From Bacteroidales bacterium (GTDB lineage Bacteria; Bacteroidota; Bacteroidia; Bacteroidales; GCA-2711565), in contig JAOZQX010000043.1 of NCBI GenBank assembly GCA_029931995.1, forward strand, positions 1 to 8,471: 8,471 bases of DNA, read 5' to 3'. Shown here one piece after another: positions 1 to 7,192 of the stretch. Both the position numbers and the translations under genes were made by a program. The notes under the pieces are model-generated. The model saw nothing but the letters and a program-made list of their open reading frames with translations. It was not told where the DNA came from and did no database searches. Within the stretch, counting starts at the first letter, position 1, and each line of letters opens with the position of its first letter.

Positions 1-257
1 ATAAGCAAATTGGTCAATATTAGTTAAGTGGGTTTTTAGTCCCTTTTCTTGAGCAATTTTTAGTTTCTGATATCTTTATTCTCGTATGTATTTGTTCATA
101 GGACTAATTTAGAATATTTTTAAAAACAGAAATATGTTTTATTTTGTTATTGGTTCTTTTTTAGTAACAGTTGGTAGATATCGATTGTGGTTCTCATATT
201 TGTTTTTTTATTTTACCTAAATATTTATACAGGGATTATTCATACAAGAAATAATTT

Positions 258-1925
258 ATGAAAAAAAATCAAAAAACAAGTATTTCCTTAGTTATACTTT
301 TTTTAAGTATTTTTTGTTGGACACCAATTTTACTAGGTTTTAAAAATACAAAAACTTCTCCTGTTCCTATTTTTTATGGCCCCAATGAAAGTCACAGCAA
401 TGAATGGGCTCAAATAGCATTTAATGGTGATATTGGAATTGTGTATTACAATAAATATAATAACAATCTTTTTTTCAAGCTTATAAAACCGGATGGAAGC
501 AATTCAAAAGAAGTAATTTCAAGTGGCTCCAATCTTGAAGTATGTGTGTTGCTTTTTGACTCCGACTCCAAACCTCATGTATTCTTTTCTCAGTCTAGTA
601 ATAGCAACCAGTTTTTATATCATTATTTTAAAACAGATGCAAATGAATGGGATTTTGAGCTTGTTATACATGATCAAAATGAAGGTGGTAAGTTTTTTTA
701 TGAAGTTTCGGCTGACATCAGTACAGGTGATAAATACCATTTACTGGTACTAAAAACCAGATCTAATCCAGATTCAGATGATTACTATCTAGCATTTCAA
801 AATGCGAATCTTTATCATATTACGAATGCAAGTGGAATGTGGGTGAAAGACCAAATCCATACTTACGATATGACTTATACCAATGATGAATATTCAAAAA
901 CATTTAATCGTCAGGATATAAAAATTGATTCAGAAGGATTTGCACATGTAATATTTGGAGAACAGGTAGATGCAATGTCTTGGACTGCACCAAGTAGAAT
1001 ACAGTATGCCAATAATCGTTCTGGAGATTGGCAAATAGAAACCGCTTTTAACCATGATCCTAACACCAGAGATGATGCAGCATTTTTCATGTCATTATGT
1101 TTGGATAATAATGACATGCCACATTTATCCTCGTGTTACGTAAAAAGAGTCACTACTGGGTCTGCAATGTCTGCTAAGCTGTATCTTTCCAAGCGAATAT
1201 CAAATCAGGAATGGAGTCATGAGTTAGTATGTGATGCCGATGATGGTTATTATGCCAGAGATGGGCGAGACTATACCGGAGGATTGACAAACTTATTTTT
1301 TGATGGCAATAATAACCCTCTCATTGCTTTTACTGACATTGCCTCAACACACGATCCTCGAAATTGCATTAGCTTGGGCAATATTAGACTTGCAGAAAAA
1401 GTAGATGGTGTTTGGAATATATCAACCGTGTATAGACAAGATAGACCAAGTGCTTATTATAATGGGCTGGAGATATATGGACTTTGCATGTTGTATTCTC
1501 AGGAAAATTCTCAGATACAATTTGTTGCACAGGAAATTATACTAGAAAATAGTGAGGATTATTATTGCAATTTGTTATACATTAATGCTGATGAGGCATT
1601 GATAGTTTATAGTATAGATAATACTACTGCAATACGTGAAGACGTCTATAGTTTGATTGCGGAACTAGAAGTCTATCCTAATCCATTTAAGTACAAGCTC
1701 AATATTTCTCTTAATAACATTAAGGCTTCTAAACTTGAGATTAAAGTAATTGATAATTACGGACGGCTTATTTACTTGCTAAGTAAACCGATTTTTGAAG
1801 GTTCAAAAATTATAACTTGGGATGCTGTGGACTCAAGTGGCAATAGAATTTCACCGGGCATATATTATTTGCAGCTTTATTTTGATGATGTTTTGTTAGA
1901 AACCAAATCAGTTGTTTTAGTATAA
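258..1925 (+). CDS. Secreted beta-propeller-like protein with T9SS C-terminal sorting domain
   Basis: Predicted 555-residue exported protein. Seen: a basic N-terminus (KKNQK) and a hydrophobic stretch at about residues 8-28 form a signal peptide; Cys20 is not in a convincing lipobox. Residues 50-430 hold about six divergent repeats. Each has a strand like FDSDSKPHVFF (100-110), IDSEGFAHVIF (223-233), LDNNDMPHLSS (282-292) or FDGNNNPLIAF (348-358), then a strand pair with a Trp such as YANNRSGDWQIET (250-262). This resembles beta-propeller blades. The last 85 residues form a sorting domain: EVYPNPF (471-477), a GR turn (502-503), WDAVDSSGN (521-529), GIYYLQL (534-540) and a final KSVVLV. Known: such domains direct passage through the type IX system and surface attachment or release. 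Inferred: cell-surface or released protein, ligand or substrate unknown; no catalytic motif seen. The start precedes the signal peptide and lacks a Shine-Dalgarno sequence, as is usual in this phylum. Confidence 0.9.
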   Translation: MKKNQKTSISLVILFLSIFCWTPILLGFKNTKTSPVPIFYGPNESHSNEWAQIAFNGDIGIVYYNKYNNNLFFKLIKPDGSNSKEVISSGSNLEVCVLLFDSDSKPHVFFSQSSNSNQFLYHYFKTDANEWDFELVIHDQNEGGKFFYEVSADISTGDKYHLLVLKTRSNPDSDDYYLAFQNANLYHITNASGMWVKDQIHTYDMTYTNDEYSKTFNRQDIKIDSEGFAHVIFGEQVDAMSWTAPSRIQYANNRSGDWQIETAFNHDPNTRDDAAFFMSLCLDNNDMPHLSSCYVKRVTTGSAMSAKLYLSKRISNQEWSHELVCDADDGYYARDGRDYTGGLTNLFFDGNNNPLIAFTDIASTHDPRNCISLGNIRLAEKVDGVWNISTVYRQDRPSAYYNGLEIYGLCMLYSQENSQIQFVAQEIILENSEDYYCNLLYINADEALIVYSIDNTTAIREDVYSLIAELEVYPNPFKYKLNISLNNIKASKLEIKVIDNYGRLIYLLSKPIFEGSKIITWDAVDSSGNRISPGIYYLQLYFDDVLLETKSVVLV

Positions 1926-2032
1926 TGACTATTTATTGATTTGATAAACACACAAGATCTTTATTAATGATAATCCCTTTTGAATGCTTATAAAGTAAGT
2001 TTTCATTATCTTTATTTTTAAATTAAAGATTT

Positions 2033-2869
2033 ATGAGTCCAAATAGAACTGGCAATGTTGAATTAAAAAAAATTCATCCTTGGCGGAAAAAATTGCATAA
2101 AATTATTTTCGGTTATGAAACTTTTGGAGGACGATTATTTGATATAGTTCTGTTAATCTCCATCATTCTTTCGGTACTGGCAGTTATGCTCGAAAGTGTT
2201 TCAAAAATTAGTCATGAACATGGAATTATTTTAAGAGATGTAGAATGGGCATTTACCATTTTATTTACCATTGAATATATTGGTCGTATTTTATCTTCCC
2301 CTAAACCCCTAAAATACATCTTTAGTTTTATGGGGATTGTCGATTTTCTTTCCATCATTCCTACTTATTTCAGCCTGTTTATTGAAGGTGCGCAATTACT
2401 GTTAGTCATACGTTTTATTCGTTTAGTTCGAGTTTTCAGGATATTAAAATTGAGTCGTTATATTAGAGGTGGCCGTGTTCTGCGCCAAGCACTAATTGAT
2501 AGTCGGCATAAAATCATTGTTTTTTTTGGCTCCATACTAATTATAGTGGTCATTGTTGGTACATTGATGTATATTATTGAACATGGACAAAGTGGTTTTG
2601 ACAGCATCCCCCGAAGTATTTATTGGGCTATTGTAACCATTACTACGGTTGGATATGGAGATATTGTCCCAACTACGGTTTTTGGGCAAATTGTAGCTTC
2701 ATTTTTAATGATTATTGGTTATGCGATTATTGCTGTTCCTACCGGGATTGTTACTAGTGAAATGGTTAAGGCAAAGGCAAATGAAAAGGCAAAAAATTGT
2801 CCTAATTGCGATTCAATTTTAATGGCTGAAAAAGCAAATTTTTGTCACCAGTGTGGTGAGAAATTATAA
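2033..2869 (+). CDS. Voltage-gated potassium channel (ion transporter family) with C-terminal zinc ribbon
   Basis: Inner-membrane six-helix potassium channel of 278 residues. Seen: S1 about 36-53, S2 71-88, S3 94-115, and an S4 voltage sensor at 121-148 with regularly spaced positive charges (R127, R130, R133, R136, K139, R142). S5 is about 160-183, followed by a pore helix, the potassium selectivity filter TVGYGD (205-210), and S6 at 216-241. After S6 a short Lys/Ala-rich linker leads to CPNC (256-259) and CHQC (271-274), a four-cysteine zinc-ribbon signature that ends the protein. Known: four such subunits form a potassium-selective pore gated by membrane voltage. Inferred: the zinc ribbon may assist tetramer assembly or sense metal or redox state. 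The N-terminal WRKKLHKIIFGYET stretch is typical for the family and supports this start. The gene stands alone, 107 bases after the secreted-protein gene and convergent with the permease gene. Confidence 0.93.
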   Translation: MSPNRTGNVELKKIHPWRKKLHKIIFGYETFGGRLFDIVLLISIILSVLAVMLESVSKISHEHGIILRDVEWAFTILFTIEYIGRILSSPKPLKYIFSFMGIVDFLSIIPTYFSLFIEGAQLLLVIRFIRLVRVFRILKLSRYIRGGRVLRQALIDSRHKIIVFFGSILIIVVIVGTLMYIIEHGQSGFDSIPRSIYWAIVTITTVGYGDIVPTTVFGQIVASFLMIIGYAIIAVPTGIVTSEMVKAKANEKAKNCPNCDSILMAEKANFCHQCGEKL

Positions 2870-2879
2870 GAGAATGGTG

Positions 2880-2978
2880 ATTGAGCGTAGTTGATACACA
2901 TCTCGACTCCGCTCGATGACCGATTATTTGGTGGCTGAGCGGAGCCGAAGCCCCATTTCGATTACGCTCAATATCCAC
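2880..2978. repeat. Nested palindrome of four REP-like arms between convergent genes
   Basis: Four related arms of 14-15 bases with the core TGAGCG(T/G)AGTCGAA lie at 2880-2894, 2903-2917 (inverted), 2936-2949 and 2957-2970 (inverted). Neighbouring arms form two separate hairpins, each with a central mismatch. Alternatively the whole segment folds as one cruciform centred near 2926. In that fold 2880-2894 pairs with 2958-2972 along its full length, with two G-T wobbles, and 2903-2915 pairs with 2936-2948 with one mismatch. GTGG (2931-2934) and CCAC (2975-2978) extend the right hairpin. The same core recurs at 5614-5661, so this is a dispersed repeat. It sits directly after the channel stop codon and just beyond the permease stop codon, where it could also end or protect both transcripts. 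Confidence 0.8.
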
Positions 2979-2984
2979 TAAACT

Positions 2985-5363
2985 TTATTCGTATTTCAAG
3001 GATTCTACCGGATTTTGATTAGTGGCGATATATACTTTTCGTAAAATTGTAGTGGCAGAAACAATTAACATCAACGCAACAGGAATGATTAAATTTAGGA
3101 TAGAAATATCCATATGATATTCCCAAATGCTGCCCATCAAACTATTGGAAGCAAAATAACCCAGATAAGCTCCAAAACCACTGGCAATAGTTAAGATTAT
3201 GAGGTAATCACGGTTAATCATTCGTATTAAAGCACCAAAGGGTGCACCCAATACTTTTCGGATACCAATCTCTTTTGTTTTTTTGATTATGGTAAGTGAT
3301 ACCAAAGTATAAAGTCCAACTAAAGATAAAAGCACAGAGGCTATTGCCAGAAAATTGAATATTTTCTTGATTTGCTTATTTACATCTTTGGCTTCAGCCA
3401 AACGTTCTTCCTGATAAAAGCCTGCATATGGTTCGTTTGGTATTATTTCGTCCCAGGTTGTTTGTAAATACTCGTTTACTTTTGTCAGGTTTTTTTCATC
3501 GACCCGAGCAATTAGAAAACGCATTCTGTCGGTAGCACCGAGTCGGAGTCCCATAGGTCCGATTTTTACCCAAAATCCGTAAGGGTAGAAATCTTTTACA
3601 ACTCCAACAACCCTTAATTCAGTGGTGTCGTTCATCCGTAATCTTTTCCCAATCGGGTCATCTTTCCAGCCGTAATCTACAAGCAATTTTTCATTTACAA
3701 TAACTGCTTTATTTCGATCCGATTCTTTAAAGTTCTTGTCAAAAGTTGAACCTTTTACCAGCTCCAAGCCCATGGCATCAAAATAGCCACGTCCAATATC
3801 AAACATACGGACTTCATGTTCTTCTTCTGCCCATTTAAGGCTGCTCATATAATTACCCCAGCCAATATGTTCTTCTGAAACGCCAACGGATGTAATCAAA
3901 GGATTTTGTACGATTTCATTTTTCAATCCCTCCAACTTTGATTTATCATCTACCGGAACAGCAATAATATTTTCCTTATCGTAACCCATATCTAAGGTTT
4001 CCTGATAATAGGCGTTTTGAATAAAAATATTGGCTGATACCAATCCCATAATGGCAATAGTGAATTGCAGAACAAGCAAGATCTTAGAAAATAATCCGGC
4101 TCCACTATATTTTACATCTCCTTTTAAAATATTTACAGGATTAAATTTACTGATGTAAAATGCAGGATAAGCACCTGCTAAAAGCCCTGTGAACAACAAT
4201 AAGCCCAACAATACCAACCATAAATCCATACTATCGGTAAGATTCATTTTTAATGTCATCCACGGCCACATATCGCTATAAGCATCCAATAAATAACTAC
4301 TGATAAGCAATCCTGTTACCATACCAAGAAAACAAACTAAAAGATTTTCTCCTAAAAATTGCATGATCGTATTCCTGCGAGAACTCCCCATTGTTTTTCG
4401 AATTCCAATTTCTTTTAGGCGGCTACTGGAGGTAGCCAATGCAGTATTCATGAAATTTAAACATGCCAGAATTAATAATATTATTGCCATTAAGGGTGGT
4501 GCTAAGAGTGCTGCTGGATGTAAGCCCTGATTTAACCAAGCATTCCAAATTTCTCTTTCGCTTGATGGAATCTTACTTAATGATTCGATATAAAATGTGC
4601 CAACGATCCAATCTTTACGAGCATCATTTTGAACATCAACAAATTTCTTTATTTCTTGTTCTGCAATAGGCACTTTACTTTCATCAGGGATTAACAAAAA
4701 GGTAGCAGCTACCCATCCTCGCCAACTAAATTCATCGATTTTGTTCATGTCGATATAGTTGTCGATTAAGCATAAGGCCTGACTCCTAAAGCTTGAATTT
4801 TCTGGAAAATCTTCGTAAACAGCTCCAACCATTAAATTGTAAGCCTTGCCATCATTATTATAAACGGTAAGTGTTTTTCCGAGTGCTTCATCATCACCAA
4901 AGCAAACTTTTGCCAATGATTGATTAATCAAAATGCTGTTTTTATCTTTTAATCTGTTTTTATCTCCTGAAATAATATTGAGATCAAACATTTCTAAAAA
5001 AGTCTCGTCGGTAAAACCAATTCGTTTATCAAAAATATTTTCTTCGTACCGGATAGCATAGGTTGGGTTCGTATATCTTACCACTTGCTCTACTCCCATA
5101 ATGGTATTTTCAATAGATGGACCCAGTGTTAATGGTGTAATACCATAAGGCTGTTGTCTGCCATTCATATCTTTGGTCAGAGCCACTTTATATATATCAG
5201 TTTTTTTACTGTGCTGATTATTAAAATTATAATGGAAACGCACATTATAATAGGCCACAATACAACAGGCTATCGCAACACCAATTCCTAATACATTAAC
5301 TATAACATGAAGTTTGTTCTTGAGAAAATTGCGAAAGGCAATAAGCAAATAATTCTGTAACAT
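2985..5363 (-). CDS. ABC transporter permease, MacB/FtsX type
   Basis: Inner-membrane permease of 792 residues in the duplicated form common in Bacteroidota. Seen: TM1 at about 18-40, a first MacB-like periplasmic domain (about 45-280), then TM2-TM4 (about 284-308, 334-358, 380-404). The second half repeats this plan: TM5 about 425-448, a second periplasmic domain about 450-660, and TM6-TM8 (about 668-692, 718-742, 754-774). Each half carries the FtsX cytoplasmic signature: EIGIRKTMG (318-326) and EIGIRKVLG (698-706). Known: these permeases do not form a classical substrate channel; ATP hydrolysis on the cytoplasmic side drives periplasmic movements used for lipoprotein release, peptide or toxin efflux, or cell-wall hydrolase control. 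No ATPase gene is next to it here, so its partner must be encoded elsewhere or beyond this region. The substrate cannot be told from sequence. The start gives the usual N-terminus (NYLLIAFRNFLKNK) of the family. Confidence 0.92.
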   Translation of the reverse strand: MLQNYLLIAFRNFLKNKLHVIVNVLGIGVAIACCIVAYYNVRFHYNFNNQHSKKTDIYKVALTKDMNGRQQPYGITPLTLGPSIENTIMGVEQVVRYTNPTYAIRYEENIFDKRIGFTDETFLEMFDLNIISGDKNRLKDKNSILINQSLAKVCFGDDEALGKTLTVYNNDGKAYNLMVGAVYEDFPENSSFRSQALCLIDNYIDMNKIDEFSWRGWVAATFLLIPDESKVPIAEQEIKKFVDVQNDARKDWIVGTFYIESLSKIPSSEREIWNAWLNQGLHPAALLAPPLMAIILLILACLNFMNTALATSSSRLKEIGIRKTMGSSRRNTIMQFLGENLLVCFLGMVTGLLISSYLLDAYSDMWPWMTLKMNLTDSMDLWLVLLGLLLFTGLLAGAYPAFYISKFNPVNILKGDVKYSGAGLFSKILLVLQFTIAIMGLVSANIFIQNAYYQETLDMGYDKENIIAVPVDDKSKLEGLKNEIVQNPLITSVGVSEEHIGWGNYMSSLKWAEEEHEVRMFDIGRGYFDAMGLELVKGSTFDKNFKESDRNKAVIVNEKLLVDYGWKDDPIGKRLRMNDTTELRVVGVVKDFYPYGFWVKIGPMGLRLGATDRMRFLIARVDEKNLTKVNEYLQTTWDEIIPNEPYAGFYQEERLAEAKDVNKQIKKIFNFLAIASVLLSLVGLYTLVSLTIIKKTKEIGIRKVLGAPFGALIRMINRDYLIILTIASGFGAYLGYFASNSLMGSIWEYHMDISILNLIIPVALMLIVSATTILRKVYIATNQNPVESLKYE

Positions 5364-5400
5364 CTTGATTTATTTTAATGATAAACTTCTGATTTAAAGC

Positions 5401-5408
5401 CAAAAATA
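5401..5408 (-). promoter_or_regulatory. Candidate Bacteroidota -7 promoter element for the permease gene
   Basis: On the minus strand this reads TATTTTTG, an exact match to the Bacteroidota -7 consensus TAnnTTTG, 38 bases upstream of the permease start. It would give a 5' leader of roughly 30 bases. No convincing TTTG -33 element lies at the expected distance upstream, so the match could be chance in AT-rich DNA. Confidence 0.35.
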
Positions 5409-5517
5409 GATCATATATTAAGTTTATGTCAGCATGTTTCGGTGAACGACATTTTTTATAGGGTAAACCTCAATAGTCTTCGGGTAAAGACGGTAGCGGG
5501 ATTTAAAATGTTACACT

Positions 5518-5560
5518 AAACAAAAAACCCCTTGTAAATTATACAAAGGGCTTTTTGTTT
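5518..5560 (-). terminator. Intrinsic terminator after the Xaa-Pro aminopeptidase gene (bidirectional shape)
   Basis: CCCCTTGTA (5528-5536) pairs with TACAAAGGG (5542-5550) around the loop AATTA, with one C/A mismatch. An A-run lies on the left (5522-5527) and a T-run on the right (5552-5556, 5558-5560). Read on the minus strand, the hairpin is followed by TTTTTTGTTT, the classic intrinsic form. It lies about 115 bases past the aminopeptidase stop codon and about 155 bases before the permease start. It therefore probably separates these two same-strand genes into different transcripts. Confidence 0.75.
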
Positions 5561-5613
5561 AAAGGCGACTTAGTAGATTTGAAACGAAAGGTTTGTCTAG
5601 GGCAAGAGCACCC

Positions 5614-5661
5614 TGAGCGTAGTCGAAGGGAAGCCGAAGACTCACATTTCGACTCCGCTCA
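5614..5661. repeat. REP-like hairpin, second locus of the TGAGCG(T/G)AGTCGAA family
   Basis: TGAGCGTAGTCGAA (5614-5627) pairs with TTCGACTCCGCTCA (5648-5661): 13 of 14 positions pair, with one central T/C mismatch and a 20-base loop. The arms are near-identical to those at 2880-2972. As there, one arm is of the GCGTAG type and the other of the GCGGAG type. The element ends 15 bases before the aminopeptidase stop codon's outer edge, so it lies at the 3' end of that transcript, ahead of the terminator. Confidence 0.8.
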
Positions 5662-5676
5662 ATGTTCTTCTAAATC

Positions 5677-7065
5677 TTAAGAAGCACAAATAGCTTCAAT
5701 CTCTTCAACGGTTTTTGGAATATGTTTTCCAAGTACACGATATCCTGTTTCAGTAACTAAGATGTCATCCTCGATACGAATACCACCAAAATTCTTGTAT
5801 TCTTCTACTTTATCAAAGTTGATAAATTCTGCATTGGTTCCTTCATTTTTCCATTGTTCAATTAACTCAGGAATGAAATAACAACCTGGTTCTACAGTTA
5901 AAACAAATCCGGATTGTAGCTCGCGACCTAAACGTAAATATGCTGTTCCAAACTGAGTAGCACGTTTTGTTTTCTCGTTATAGCCAACATTGTTTTCGCC
6001 CAAACCTTCCATATCGTGAACATCCAATCCCATCATATGACCTAAGCCGTGAGGCATAAATAATGTATGTGCACCTGCATTAACTGCTTCGTCTACATCA
6101 CCTTTCATTAAGCCTAATTCTTTTAATCCTGTAGCGATAATTTTTGCTGCCAAGAAATGAATTTCTCTATATTCAATTCCCGGTTTAATGGCTTCAATTG
6201 CTTTTACATTGGCTTCTAAAACAATATTATAAATTGCTTTTTGACGATCGTTGAATTTTCCTCCTACCGGAGTTGTACGGGTAATATCACTTGAGTAATG
6301 CATGGTTGTTTCTGCACCTGCATCAGCAATCATCATCCGACCTTTAGTCATGGTGTTTCCATGATAATGATTGTGTAAGGTTTGACCATTGATGGAAAGA
6401 ATGATAGGGAATGAAACGGGTCCACCCTGAGCCAAAGAAATACCTTCCATGGTTCCGGCAACTTCGCGTTCAACTATACCATCTTTACACATTTTCATCG
6501 CTGTAGTGTGCATGTCGTATGCAATATTTACGGCTTTTTCGATTTCAGCAATTTCGTAATCATCTTTAATTGAACGAAGTTTAACAACGGCCTGAATTAA
6601 TTCTAAAGAAGCCATTTCTTTTACTTTAGAAACTTCATAACCTAACAATTGATTAAACTGAACCAAACGATCGCCACGATAAGGAGGTAAGAAATGAATT
6701 TGACGCCCTTCTTTTTCAGCCCCTTTTAAGAAATCTGACAATTCTGTATATGGGGCTGTATTTTCAACTCCAACTTTGGCTGCCAAATCTTTAATCAAGG
6801 GTTGAGAGCCCATCCAAATGATATCTTCAATATCTACGTCATTGGCGAAAATGTAATCTTTATCATTATCAATATCCATCACACCTACAAAATCTGGAAT
6901 ATCCAATCCAAAGAAATACAGAAAATCACTGTCTTGGCGGAAGTGATATGTATTGGCAGGATAATTATAAGACGCTTCAGAATTTCCTAAAATCAAGGCT
7001 AAACCCGATTTCATTTCTTTTCTTAAACGCTTACGACGGTCGATATAAACTTCTTTTTTAAACAT
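5677..7065 (-). CDS. Xaa-Pro aminopeptidase (M24B), intact
   Basis: Cytoplasmic metallopeptidase of 462 residues that removes an N-terminal amino acid when the second residue is proline. Seen: an aminopeptidase P N-terminal domain (about 1-125, with YNYPANTYHFRQDSDFLYFFG at 33-53) followed by the pita-bread catalytic domain (about 172-445). All five dinuclear-metal ligands can be assigned: D248 (in IADAG), D260 (in SDITRT), H343 (in HGLGHMMGLDVHD), E392 (in TVEPG) and E432 (in GGIRIEDD). H339 and H350 match the supporting histidines of the family. There is no signal peptide. An extra stretch between the VEPG and GIRIE motifs (about 396-425) is usual for the longer members of this family. The length is normal and no damage is seen. 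Next to it lies a second, truncated M24B gene on the same strand. No Shine-Dalgarno sequence precedes the start. Exact peptide preference is not visible. Confidence 0.94.
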   Translation of the reverse strand: MFKKEVYIDRRKRLRKEMKSGLALILGNSEASYNYPANTYHFRQDSDFLYFFGLDIPDFVGVMDIDNDKDYIFANDVDIEDIIWMGSQPLIKDLAAKVGVENTAPYTELSDFLKGAEKEGRQIHFLPPYRGDRLVQFNQLLGYEVSKVKEMASLELIQAVVKLRSIKDDYEIAEIEKAVNIAYDMHTTAMKMCKDGIVEREVAGTMEGISLAQGGPVSFPIILSINGQTLHNHYHGNTMTKGRMMIADAGAETTMHYSSDITRTTPVGGKFNDRQKAIYNIVLEANVKAIEAIKPGIEYREIHFLAAKIIATGLKELGLMKGDVDEAVNAGAHTLFMPHGLGHMMGLDVHDMEGLGENNVGYNEKTKRATQFGTAYLRLGRELQSGFVLTVEPGCYFIPELIEQWKNEGTNAEFINFDKVEEYKNFGGIRIEDDILVTETGYRVLGKHIPKTVEEIEAICAS

Positions 7066-7099
7066 AATATGTGTGTTTTTATAATTAAATTTATTTTTT

Positions 7100-7190
7100 C
7101 AAATTGTTAAAATTCCAAATCTCAAATCCCAAAAAACAAATAAATTCCAAAATCAAATAGTTTGTAATTTGGTGCTTGTCATTTGTCATT
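7100..7190. repeat. Degenerate CAAAT/ATTTG intergenic palindrome
   Basis: The gap between the two peptidase genes is built from variants of AAATTCCAAA and CAAAT on the left (7100-7158) and their complements on the right (7161-7190). Pairs seen: CAAA 7154-7157 with TTTG 7161-7164, CCAAA 7147-7151 with TTTGG 7168-7172, and ACAAAT 7136-7141 with ATTTGT 7181-7186, separated by internal loops. Its simple composition makes chance pairing easier, so the palindrome is less certain than the REP-like hairpins. It begins right after the stop codon of the truncated peptidase and may act as its 3' structure. Confidence 0.4.
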
Positions 7191-7192
7191 TT

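Noticed and set aside
123..140. AAAACA/TGTTTT hairpin followed by T-rich sequence, a possible terminator of an upstream gene
   Set aside because: The stem is only six pairs with one G-C pair, and no gene ending nearby is visible; expected by chance in such AT-rich DNA.
1..257. Search for a gene or RNA in the left flank
   Set aside because: No open frame with coding character, no tRNA-like fold and no strong hairpin; only AT-rich intergenic sequence was seen.
911..1117. Short opposite-strand open frame inside the secreted-protein gene
   Set aside because: It overlaps a well-supported gene and shows no recognisable protein features; a shadow frame.
1979..2014. TTTG at 1979-1982 with TATCTTTA at 2007-2014 as a promoter for the channel gene
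   Set aside because: The second element has one mismatch to TAnnTTTG and the 24-base spacing is longer than the usual 19-21.
5341..5350. Ten-base match (ATAAGCAAAT) between the window's first bases and 5341-5350
   Set aside because: The match ends after about ten bases and one copy is inside the permease coding sequence; chance similarity.
5476..5491. Small GTCTT/AAGAC hairpin upstream of the permease, a possible leader regulatory element
   Set aside because: It has a five-pair stem only and lies upstream of the candidate promoter, so it would not be in the transcript.
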